A stretch of 64,000 nt of DNA, from NCBI RefSeq assembly GCF_051014445.1, contig NW_027488377.1, forward strand, positions 2,728,001 through 2,792,000. Direction: 5' to 3'. Source of the DNA: Colletes latitarsis. Lineage: Eukaryota; Arthropoda; Insecta; Hymenoptera; Colletidae. The position numbers and the translations under genes are program-made. Under the pieces are notes generated by a model. It did not search any database, had not been told where the DNA came from, and saw nothing but the letters and a program-made list of their open reading frames with translations. Below, piece after piece: positions 27,288 to 39,264 of this stretch; the first letter of the stretch is position 1, and every line of letters starts with the position of its first letter.

Positions 27288-28051
27288 ATCCCAGGCCTAA
27301 CCTATACCTAAGATGCGTTATCCTCTAAAATATTGATCGAGACCAGCTGTAATGAACTGTTTCAGTGTGGTACCACATTAGTACGTGATCCAAATCAGAA
27401 TAAGCCAGGGATCTGTTCAACAAGAATGTGAAAAACGCGAATGTATGACCCTGATGAGAGCAAATCCCAGACCTAACCAAGACCTAACATGCGTTATTCT
27501 CTAAAATATTGATCGAAACCAGGTTTAATGGACTGTTTCAATGTGGTGCCACATTACTACGTGATCCAAACCAGAAAAAACCCAGGATCTGTTCAACAAG
27601 CATGGGAAGAATGCGAAGGTAAGAGTCTGATGAGGGCAAATCCCAGGCCTAACCTAGACCTAACATGCGTTATCATCTAAAATATTTATCGAGACCAGGT
27701 TGAATTGACTGTTTCAGGGCGGTACAACATTACTACGTGATCCAAACCAGTGAAAGCACAGAATCGGGCCAACAAGTTTGAGAAATATGCGAAACTATGA
27801 GCCTGATGCGGGCAAATCCCAGACCTATCCCAGACCTAACATGCGTTATCCTCTAAAATATTTATCAAGACTAGGTTTAATTGAATGTTTCAGTGTGGTA
27901 CCACATTACTACGTGATCCAAATCAGGGAAAAACACAGGATCCGTTCAACAAGTATGTGAAGAATGCGAAAGTATGGGTCAGATGAGGGCAAATCCTAAC
28001 CCTAACCCAGACCTAACATGCGTTATCCTTTGAAATTTTTATCGAAACCAG

Positions 28052-29282
28052 GTTTAATGGACTGTTTCAGTGTGGTACCACATTACTACGTGATCAAAAC
28101 CAGAAAAAAACACTGGATCTGCACAACAAGTATGAGAAGAATGCGAAGGTATGAGCCTGACGAGGTCAAATTCCAGGCCTAACCTAGACCTAACATGACC
28201 TATCATCTATAACATTTATCGAGACCAGGTTGAATTGACTGTTTCAAGGCGGTACAACATTACTACGTGATCCAAACCAGTGAAAGAACAGAATCTGTCC
28301 ATCAAGTTTGAGAAATATGCGAAACTATGAGCCTGATGAGGGCAAATCCCAGACCTATCCCAGACCTAACATGCGTTATCCTCTAAAATATTTATCAAGA
28401 CCAGGTTTAATTGAATGTTTCAGTGTGGTACCACATTACTACGTGATCCAAATCAGGGAAAAACACAGGATCCGTTCAACAAGTATGTGAAGAATGCGAA
28501 AGTATGGGTCAGATGAGGGCAAATCCCAGACCTATCCCAGACCTAACATGCGTTATCCTCTAAAATATTTATCAAGACCAGGTTTAATTGAATGTTTCAG
28601 TGTGGTACCACATTACTACGTGATCCAAATCAGGGAAAAACACAGGATCCGTTCAACAAGTATGTGAAGAATGCGAAACTATGAGCCTGATGAGGGCAAA
28701 TCCCAGACCTATCCCAGACCTAACATGCGTTATCCTCTAAAATATTTATCAAGACCAGGTTTAATTGAATGTTTCAGTGTGGTACCACATTACTACGTGA
28801 TCCAAACCAGAAAAACGCAGGATCTGTTCAACAAGCATGTGAAAAATGCGAAAGTATGACCCTGACGAGGGCAAATCCCAGACCTATCCCAGACCTAACT
28901 TGCGTTATCCTACAAAATATTGATCGAGACCAGGATTAATCGACTGTTTCAGTGTGGTACCACTTTTCTACGTGATCCAAACCAGAAAAAGCCAGGGATC
29001 TGTTCAACAAGTATGTGAAATATGCGAAAGTATGTGTCTGATGAGGGCAAATCCCAGGCGTAACCTTGACCTAACATGCATTATCCTCTAAAATATTGAT
29101 CGAAACCAGGTTTCATGGACTGGTTCAGTGTGATACCACATTACCACATGATTCAAACATGAAAAACCCAGGATCTGTCCAACAAGTATGTGAAATATGC
29201 GACAGTATGTGTCTGATGAGGGCAAATCCCAGGCGTAACCTTGACCTAACATACATTATCCTCTAAAATATTGGTCGAAACC
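28052..29282 (+). repeat. Block D6, copy 3 (offset 12,852 bp from copy 1)
   Basis: It contains the same monomer order as 15,200-16,430, including the run of AATCAGGGAAAAACACAGG monomers and ACATACATTATCC at 29,249. A shorter relative (copy 2) at about 26,018-26,640 carries the same marker at 26,614. Confidence 0.82.
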
Positions 29283-29651
29283 AGGTTTCATGGACTGATT
29301 CAGTGTGATACCAAAGTACCACGTGATCCACACCAGAAAAAGCAATGGATCTGGCTAACAAGTATGAGAAATATGCGACAGTATGAGCCTGATGAGGGCA
29401 AATCCGACACCTAACCGTGACCTAACCGGCGTTATCCTATAAAATGTTGAACGAGACCAGGAGTAATCGACTGTTTCAGTGTGGTACCACTTTACTACGT
29501 GATCCAAACCAGAAAAAGCCAGGGATCTGTTCAACAAGTATGTGAAGTATGCGAAAGTATGAGTCTGATGAGGGCAAATCCCAGGCCTAACCTATACCTA
29601 AGATGCGTTATCCTCTAAAATATTGATCGAAACCAGCTGTAATGAACTGTT

Positions 29652-30003
29652 TCAGTGTGGTACCACATTAGTACGTGATCCAAACCAGAATAAGCCAGGG
29701 ATCTGTTCAACAAGAATGTGAAAAACGCGAATGTATGACCCTGATGAGAGCAAATCCCAGACCTAACCAAGACCTAACATGCGTTATTCTCTAAAATATT
29801 GATCGAAACCAGGTTTAATGGACTGTTTCAGTGTGGTACCACATTAGTACGTGATCCAAACCAGAATAAGCCAGGGATCTGTTCAACAAGAATGTGAAAA
29901 ACGCGAATGTATGACCCTGATGAGAGCAAATCCCAGACCTAACCAAGACCTAACATGCGTTATTCTCTAAAATATTGATCGAAACCAGGTTTAATGGACT
30001 GTT
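29652..30003 (+). repeat. Single-monomer tandem duplication
   Basis: Two consecutive monomers (about 29,652-29,827 and 29,828-30,003) both carry ATTAGTACGTGATCC, CAGAATAAGCCAGGG, GAATGTGAAAAACGCG and AACCAAGACCTAACATG and look the same at an offset of 176 bp. Neighbouring monomers elsewhere in region I are usually of different subtypes, so this is a local one-unit expansion. Confidence 0.8.
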
Positions 30004-33000
30004 TCAGAGGGGTACCACATAAGTACGTGATCCAAACCAGAAAAAGCTCAGGATCGGGCCAACAAGTATGAGAAATATGCGAAAGTATGAGTCTCATGAG
30101 GGCAAGTCCCAGGCCTAACCTAGACCTAACATGCGTTATCATCTAAAATATTTATCGAGACCATGTTGAATTGGCAGTTTCAGGGCGGTACAACATTACT
30201 ACGTGATCCAAACCAGTGAAAGCACAGAATCTGGCCAACAAGTGTGAGAAATATGCGAAAGTATGAGCCTGATGCGGGCAAATCCTGGACCTAACCCAGG
30301 CCTAACATGCGTTATCCTCTAAAATATTGATCGAGACCAGGTTTAATTGAATGTTTCAGTGTGGTACCACATTACTACGTGATCCCAATCAGGGAAAAAC
30401 ACAGGATCCGTTCAACAAGTATGTGAAGAATGCGAAAGTATGGGTCAGATGAGGGCAAATCCTAACCCTAAACCAGACCTAACATGCGTTATCCTTTAAA
30501 ATATTTATCGAAACCAGGTTTAATGGACTGTTTCATTGTGGTACCACATTACTACGTGATCCAAACCAGAAGAACGCAGGATCTGTTCAACAAGCATGTG
30601 AAGAATGCGAAGGTATGAGTCTGATGAGGGCAGATCCCAGACCTATCCCAGACCTAACATGCGTTATCATCTAAAATATTGATCAAAACCAGGTTTCATG
30701 GACTGTTTCAGTGTGATACCGCATTACCACATGATTCAAACACGACAAAGCCAGGGATCTGTTCAACAAGTATGTGAAAAATGCGAAAATATGACCCTGA
30801 TGAGGGCAAATCCCAGACCTACCCCAGACCTAACTTGCGTTATCCTCTAAAATATTGGTCGAAACCAGGTTTCATGGACTGTTTCAGTGTGATACCACAT
30901 TACCACATGATTCAAACATGAAAAAGCCAGGGATCTGATCAACAAGTATGTGAAATACGCAAAACTATTAGTCTGATGAGGGCAAATCCCAGGCCTAACC
31001 TAGACCTAACATGCGTTATCTTCTGAAATATTGATCGAAACCAGGTTTCATGGACTGTTTCAGTGTGATACCACATTACCACGTGACCCAAACCAGAAAA
31101 AGCAACGGATCTGGCTAACAAGTATGAGAAAAATGCGACAGTATAAGCCTGATGAGGGCAAATCCCTCACCTAACCGTGTCCTAAACGGCGTTATCCAAT
31201 AAAATATTGATCGAGACCAGGATTAATCGACTGTTTCGGTGTGGTACCACTTTACGACGTGATCCAAACCAGAAAAAGCCAGGGACCTGTACAACAAGTA
31301 TGTGAAAAATGCGAACGTATGAGCCTGACGAGGGCAAATCCCAGACCTATCCCAGACATAACGTGCGTTATCCTCTAAAATATTGGTCGAAACCAGGTTT
31401 CATGGACTGTTTCAGTGTGATACCACATTACCACGTGATCCAAACCAGAAAAAGCAACGGATCTGGCTAACAAGTATGAGAAATATGCGACAGTATGTGC
31501 CTGATGAGGGCAAATCCCTCACCTAACCGTGTCCTAAACGGCGTTATCCTATAAAATATTGTTCGAGACCAGGATTAATCGACTGTTTCGGTGTGGTACC
31601 ACTTTACGACGTGATCCAAACCAGAAAAAGCCAGGGATCTGTTCAACAAGTATGTGAAATATGCGAAAGTATGTGTCTGATGAGGGCAAATCCCAGGCGT
31701 AACCTTGACCTAACACGCATTATCCTCTAAAATATTGATCGAAACCAGGTTTCATGGACTGTTTCAGTGTGATACCACATTACCACATGATTCAAACATG
31801 AAAAAGCCAGGGATCTGATCAACAAGTATGTGAAATACGCAAAACTATGAGCCTGACGAGGGCAAATCCCAGACCTATCCCAGACATAACATGCGTTATC
31901 CTCTAAAATATTGGTCGAAACCAGGTTTCATGGACTGATTCAGTGTGATACCACAGTACCACGTGATCCAAACCAGAAAAAGCAATGGATCTGGCTAACA
32001 AGTATGCGAAATATGCGACAGTATGAGCCTGATGGGGGCAAATCCGACAACTAACCGTGTCCTAACCGGCGTTATCCTATAAAATGTTGAACGAGACCAG
32101 GAGTAATCGACTGTTTCAGTGTGGTACCACTTTACTACGTGATCCAAACCAGAAAAAGCCAGGGATCTGTTCAACAAGTATATGAAGTATGCGAAAGTAT
32201 GAGTCTGATGAGGGCAAATCCCAGGCCTAACCCAGGCCTCACATGCGTTATCCTCTAAAATATTGATCGAGACCAGGTATAATTGACTGCTTCAGTGTGG
32301 TACTTCATCAGTATGTGATCCAATCCAGAAAAAGCAAAGTATCTGGCCAACAGGTATGAGAAGTATGCGAAAGTATGAGTCTGATGAGGGAAAATCCCAG
32401 GCCTAACCTAGACCGAACATGCGTTATCGTCTAAAATATTGATCGAAACCAGGTTTAATGGACCGTTTCTGTGTTGTACCACATTACTACGTGATCCAGA
32501 CTAGAAAAAAACCCAGCATCTGGCCAACAAGTATTAGAAATAGGCGAAAGTATGAGTCTGATGAGGGCAAATCCCAGGCCTAACCTAGACCTAACATTCG
32601 TTATCATCTAAAATATTTATCGTGTCCTGGTTGAATTGGCAGTTTCAGGGCGGTACAACATTACTACGTGATCCAAACCAGTGAAAGCACAGAATCTGGC
32701 CAACAAGTTTGAGAAATATGCGAAAGTATGACCCTGGTGCGGGCAAATCCTGGACCTAACCCAGGCCTAACATGCGTTGTCATCTAAAACATTGATCGAG
32801 ACCAGGTTTAATGGACTGTTTCAGTATGGTACCACATTACTACGTGATCCAAACCAGTGGGAGCCCAGTATCTGGCCAACAAGAATGAGAAATATGCGAA
32901 AGTATGAGCCTGATGAGAGCAAATCCCAGACCTTATCCAGACCTAACATGCGCTATCCTCGAAAGTATTGATCGAAACCAGGTTTAATGGACTGTTTCAG

Positions 33001-35570
33001 TGTGGTACCACGTTACTACGTGATCCAGACCAGTGAAAGCCCAGAATCTGGCAAACAAGTTTGATAAATATGCGAAAGTATGACCCAGATGAGGGCAAAT
33101 CCTAGACCTAACCGAGACCTAACATGCGTTATCCTCTAAAATATTGATCGGATCCAGGTTTAGTTGGCTGTTTCTGTGTGGTACCACTTTACTACGTTAT
33201 CCAAAGTAGGAAAAACCCTCGATCAGGTCAACATGTATGATAAAACTGCGAAAGTATGACCCTGATTAGGGCAAATCCCAGGCCTAGCGTAGACCTAACA
33301 TGAGTTATTCTCTAAAATATTGATCGAACCCATGTTTAATGGACTGTTTCAGTGTGGTACCACATTACTACGAGATCCAAACCAGAAAAAACCCAGGATC
33401 TGTTCAACAAGTATGTGAAAAACGCGAAACTATGAGCCTGATGAGGGCAAATCCCAGACGTATCACAGACCTAACATGCGTTATCCTGTAAAATATTGAT
33501 CGAAACCAGGTTTAATGGACTGTTTCAGTGTGGTACCACATTAGTACGTGATCCAAACCAGAATAAGCCAGGGATCTGTTAAACAAGAATGTGAAAAACG
33601 CGAATGTATGACCCTGATGAGAGCCAATCCCAGACCTAACCAAGACCTAACGTGCGTTATTCTCGAAAATATTGATCGAAACCAGGTTTAATCGACTGTT
33701 TCAGTGTGGTACCACATTACTACGTGATCCAAACCAGACAAAGCCCAGGATCTGGCCAACAAGTATGAGAAATATGCGAAAGTATGAGCCTGATGCGGGC
33801 AAATCCTGGACCTATCCCAGACGTAACATGCGTTATCCTCTAAAATATTGACCGAGACTAGGTTTTATGTACTGCTTCAGTGTGGTACCACATTACTACG
33901 TGATCAAAACCAGAAATAACACAGGATCTGTCCAACAAGTATGTGAAGAATGCGAAAGTATGAGCCAGATGAGGGCAAATCCCAGACCTATCCCAGGCCC
34001 AACTTGCGTTATCCTCTTAAATATTGGTCGAGACCAGGTTTAGTCGACTGTTTCAGAGTGGTACCACATAACTACGTGATCCAAACCAGAAAAAGCCCAG
34101 GATCTGGCCAACAAGTATGAGAAATATGCGAAAGTATGAGCCTGATGCGGGCAAATCCTGGACCTATCCCAGACGTAACATGCGTTATCCTCTAAGATAT
34201 TGACCGAGACTAGGTTTTATGTACTGCTTCAGTGTGGTACCACATTACTACGTGATCCAAATCAGGGAAAAACACAGGATCCGTTCAACAAGTATGTGAA
34301 GAATGCGAAAGTATGGGTCAGATGAGGGCAAATCCTAACCCTAACCAAGACCTAACATGCGTTATTCTCTAAAATCTTGATCGAAACCAGGTTTAATCGA
34401 CTGTTTCAGTGTGGTACCACATTACTACGTGATCAAAACCAGAAAAAAACCCTGGGTCTGTACAACAAGTATGAGAAGAATGCGAAGGTATGAGCCTGAC
34501 GAGGTCAAATTCCAGGCCTAACCTAGACCTAACATGACATATCATCTATAATATTTATCGAAACCAGGTTTCATGGACTGTTTCAGTGTGGTACCACATT
34601 ACTACGAGATCTAAACCAGAAGAAACCCAGGATCTGTTCAACAAGTATGTGAAAAACGCGAAACTATGAGCCTGATGAGGGCAAATCCCAGACCTATCAC
34701 AGACCTAACATGCGTTATCCTCTAAAATATTGATCGAAACCAGGTTTAATGGACTGTTTCAGTGTGGTACCACATTAGTACGTGATCCAAACCAGAATAA
34801 GCCAGGGATCTGTTCAACAAGAATGTGAAAAACGCGAATGTATGACCCTGATGAGAGCAAATCCCAGACCTAACCAAGACCTAACATGCGTTATTCTCTA
34901 AAATATTGATCGAAACCAGGTTTAATCGACTGTTTCAGTGTGGTACCACACTACTACGTGATCAAAACCAGAAAAAAACCCTGGACCTGTACAACTAGTA
35001 TGAGAAGAATGCGAAAGTATGAGCCTGACGAGGTCAAATTCCAGGCCTAACCTAGACCTAACATGACTTATCATCTATAATATCTATCGAAACCAGGTTT
35101 CATGGACTGTTTCAGTGTGATACCACATTACCACGTGATCCAAACCAGAAAAAGCAACGGATCTGGCTAACAAGTATGAGAAATATGCGACAGTATGAGC
35201 CTGATGAGGGCAAATCCCTCACCTAACCGTGTCCTAAACGGCGTTAGCCAATAAAATATTGATCGAACCCAGCTGTAATGAACTGTTTCAGTGTGGTACC
35301 ACATTAGTACGTGATCCAAACCAGAATAAGCCAGGGATCTGTTCAACAAGAATGTGAAAAACGCGAATGTATGACCCTGATGAGAGCAAATCCCATACCT
35401 AACCAAGACCTAACATGCGTTATTCTCTAAAATATTGATCGAAACCAGGTTTAATGGACTGTTTCAGTGTGGTACCACATTACTACGTGATCCAAACCAG
35501 AAAAAGCCAGGGATCTGTTCAACAAGTATGAGAAATATGCGAAAGTATGAGCCCGATGCAGGCAAATCCT

Positions 35571-36232
35571 GGTCCTAACCCAGGCCTAACATGCGTTATC
35601 ATCTAAAATATTTATCGAGACCAGGTTGAATGGACCGTTTCAGTGTGGTACCACATTACTACGTGATCCAAACCAGAAAAAACCCAGGATATGTTCAACA
35701 AGTATGTGAAGAATGCGAAAGTATGTGCCTGATGAAGGCAAATCCTAGACCTAACCCAGACCTAACGTGCGTTATCCTCTAAAACATTGATCGAAATCAG
35801 GTTTAATGGACTGTTTCAGTGTGGTACCACATTACTACGTGATCCAAACCAGAAGAAACCCAGGATTTGTTCAACAAGTATGTGAAGAATGCGAAAGTAC
35901 GAGTCTGATGAGGGAAAATTCCTGGCCTAACCTAGTCCTAACGTGCGTTATCCTCTAAAATATTAATCGTAACCAGGATTAATTGACGGTTTCAGTGTGG
36001 TACCACATTACTACGTGATCCAAACCAGAAGAAACCCAGGATTTGTTCAACAAGTATGTGAAGAATGCGAAAGTACGAGTCTGATGAGGGAAAATTCCTG
36101 GTCCTAACCCAGGCCTAACATGCGTTATCATCTAAAATATTTATCGAGACCAGGTTGAATGGACCGTTTCAGTGTGGTACCACATTACTACGTGATCCAA
36201 ACCAGAAAAAACCCAGGATATGTTCAACAAGT
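35571..36232 (+). repeat. Transition zone between the two satellite domains, with nested duplications
   Basis: A segment starting GGTCCTAACCCAGGCC at 35,571 recurs at 36,100, an offset of 529 bp (three monomers plus 1). Within it a GAAACCCAGGATTTG monomer is itself repeated (near 35,850 and 36,028). One monomer with TTTATCGAGACCAGGTTGAATGG resembles region I. The others (GATTTG, GTACGAG, AAAACATTGATCGAAATC) resemble region II and recur at 38.4, 41.4, 46.5 and 49.9 kb. The boundary is thus a short mixed zone rather than a clean edge. Confidence 0.78.
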
Positions 36233-36272
36233 ATGTGAAGAATGCGAAAATATGAGTCTGATGAGGGAAAAT

Positions 36273-39264
36273 CCTAGGCCTAACCTAGACCTAACATGCG
36301 TTATCCTCTAAAATATTGATCGAAACCAGGTTTAATTGACTGTTTCAGTGCGGTACCACATTACTACGTGATCCAAACCAGAAGAAACCCAGGATCTGTT
36401 AAACAAGTATGTGAAGAATGCGAAAGTATGAGTCTGATGAGGGAAAATCCCAGACCTAACCTAGACCTAACATGCGTTATCCTCAAAAATATTGATCGAA
36501 ACCAGGTTTAATCGACTGTTTCAGTGTGGTACCACATTACTACGTGATCCAAACCAGAAAAAAACCAGGATCTGTTCAACAAGTATGTGAAAAATGCGAA
36601 AATATGACCCTGATGAGGGCAAATCCCAGACCTATCCCAGACCTAACTTGCGTTATCCTCTAAAATATTGATCGAAACCAGGTTTAATTGACTGTTTCAG
36701 TGTGGTACCACATTACTACGTGATCCAAACCAGAAGAAACCCAGGATCTGTTCAACAAGTATGTGAAGAATGCGAAAGTATGAGCCTGATGAGGGCAAAT
36801 CCCAGGCCTATCCCAGACATAACTTGCGTTATCCTATAAAATATTGATCGAATCCAGTTTTAATGGACAGTTTTAGTGTGGCACCACTTTACTACGTGAT
36901 CAATGCAGAAAAAACCCTCGATCAGGTCAACATGTATGTTAAAACTGCGAAAGTATGACCCTGATGAGGGCAAATCCCAGACCAAACCTAGACCTAACGT
37001 GTGTTATCCTCTAACATATTAATCGAAATCAGGTTTAATGGCCCGTTTCAGTGTGGTACCACATTACTACGTGATCGAAACAAGAAAAAACCCAGGATCT
37101 GTTCAAGAATTATGTGAAGAATGCGAAAGTATGAGACTGATGAGGGCAAATCCTAGACCTAACCTAGACCTAACATGTGTTATCCTCTAAAATATTGACG
37201 GAAACCACGTTTAAATGACAGTTTCAGTGTGGTACAACATTACAACGTGATCCAATCCAGAAAAGGCCCAGGATCTAGCAAACAACTATGAGAAATATGC
37301 GAAAGTATGAGCCTGATGTGGGCAAATCCTAGACCTAACCCAGACCTAACACGCGTTATCCTCTAAAATATTTATCAAGACCAGGTTTGATTGACTGTTT
37401 CAGTGTGGTACCACATTACTACGTGATCCAAACCAGAAAAAATCCCAGGATCTGTTCAACAAGTATGTGAAAAATGCGAAAATATGACACTGATGAGGGC
37501 AAATCCCAGACCTATCCCAGACCTAACTTGCGTTATCCTCTAAAATATTTATCAAGACCATGTTTAATTTACTGTTTCAGTGTGGTTCCACATTACTACG
37601 TGATCCAAACCAGAATAAACCCAGGATCTGTTCAACAAGTATGTGAAAAACGCGAAACTATGAGTCTGGTGAGGGGAAATTCCTGGCCTAACCTAGTCCT
37701 AAAGTTCGTTATCCTCTAAGATATTGATCGTAACCAGGATTAATTGACTGTTTCAGTGTGGTACCACATTACTACGTGATCCAGGCCAGAAAAAAACCAG
37801 GATCTGTTCAACAAGTATGTGAAAAATGCGAAAATATGACCCTGATGAGGGCAAATCCCTGACCTATCCCAGACCAAACTTGCGTTATCCTCTAAAATAT
37901 TTATCAAGACCATGTTTAATTGACTGTTTCAGTGTGGTACCACATTACTACGTGATCCAAAGCAGAAAAAACGATCGATCAGGTTTACATGTATGTTAAA
38001 ACTGCGAAAGTATGACCCTGATGAGGGCAAATCCCAGACCTAACCTAGACTTAACCTGTGTTATCGTCTAAAATATTAATCGAAACCAGGTTTAATGGCC
38101 TGTTTCAGCGTGGTACCACATTACTACGTGATCGAAAAAAGAAAAAACCCAGGATCTGTTCAAGAATTATGTGAAGAATGCGAAAGTATGAGACTGATGA
38201 GGGCAAATCCTAGACCTAACCTAGACTTAACATGTGTTATCCTCTAAAATATTAATCGTAACCAGGATTAATTGACGGTTTCAGTGTGGTACCACATTAC
38301 TACGTGATCCAAACCAGAAAAAACCCAGGATCTCTTCAACAAGTATGTGAAAAACGCGAAAGTATGTGCCTGATGAAGGCAAATCCTAGACCTAACCCAG
38401 ACCTAACGTGCGTTATCCTCTAAAACATTGATCGAAATCAGGTTTAATGGACTGTTTCAGTGTGGTACCACATTACTACGTGATCCAAACCAGAAGAAAC
38501 CCAGGATTTGTTCAACAAGTATGTGAAGAATGCGAAAGTACGAGTCTGATGAGGGAAAATACCTGGCCTAACCTAGTCCTAACGTGCGTTATCCTCTAAA
38601 ATATTAATCGTAACCAGGATTAATTGACGGTTTCAGTGTGGTACCACATTACTACGGGATCCAAACCAGAAAAAACCCAGGATCTGTTCAAGAAGTATGT
38701 GAAGAATGCGAAAGTATGAGTCTGATGAGGGGAAATTCCTGGCCTAACCTAGTCCTAAAGTTCGTTATCCTCTAAAATATTGATCGTAACCAGGATTAAT
38801 TGACTGTTTCTGTGTGGTACCACATTACTACGTGATCCAATCCAGAAAAAGCCCAGGTTCTAGCCCACAAGAATGAGAAATATGCGAAAGTATGAGCCTG
38901 ATGAGGGCAAATCCCAGACCTAACCTAGACTTAACATGTGTTATCCTCTAAAATATTATTCGAAACCAGGTTTAATGGCCTGTTTCAGCGTGGTACCACA
39001 TTACTACGTGATCGAAACAAGAAAAAACCCAGGATCTGTTCAAGAATTATGTGAAGAATGCGAAAGTATGAGACTGATGAGGCCAAATCCTAGACCTAAC
39101 CTAGACCTAACATGTGTTATCCTCTAAAATATTGACGGAAACCACGTTTTAATGACAGTTTCAGTGTGGTACAACATTACAACGTGATCCAAACCAGAAG
39201 AAACCCAGTATCTGTTCAACAAGTATGTGAAGAATGCGAAAATATGAGTCTGATGAGGGAAAAT
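36273..39264 (+). repeat. HOR unit 1, 17 monomers, 2,992 bp
   Basis: First complete unit. It contains in order the GGCACCACTTTACTAC monomer (near 36,878), an AACTATGAG monomer, haplotype A (CCAGGCCAGA at 37,781), the GATCGATC marker (37,971), a CAGGATCTCTTC monomer and a CCCAGGTTCTAGCCC monomer. It is almost identical to the next 2,992 bp. Of the differences I noticed, three are CAACTATG/CAAGTATG, GACCAGGTTTGA/GATCAGGTTTAA and TTTTAATGG/TTTTATTGG. Confidence 0.92.

Larger units (their letters stand above)
1..35570 (+). repeat. Region I: heterogeneous satellite domain
   Basis: Monomers here fall into many subtypes that differ in the leader (for example CCTCACCTAACCGTGTCC, CCTGGACCTAACCCAGG, AGACCTATCCC), in the palindrome, and after GTGATCC. 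Adjacent monomers usually differ more from each other than from monomers dozens of units away, which is the mark of higher-order structure. No single regular unit covers the region. It is a patchwork of long blocks reused at different spacings, listed separately. Subtypes with CACGTG (for example 627-632), GCGGTACAAC (for example near 6,950) and GGTACTTCAT (for example near 6,775) were noticed only here, not in region II. Confidence 0.85.
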
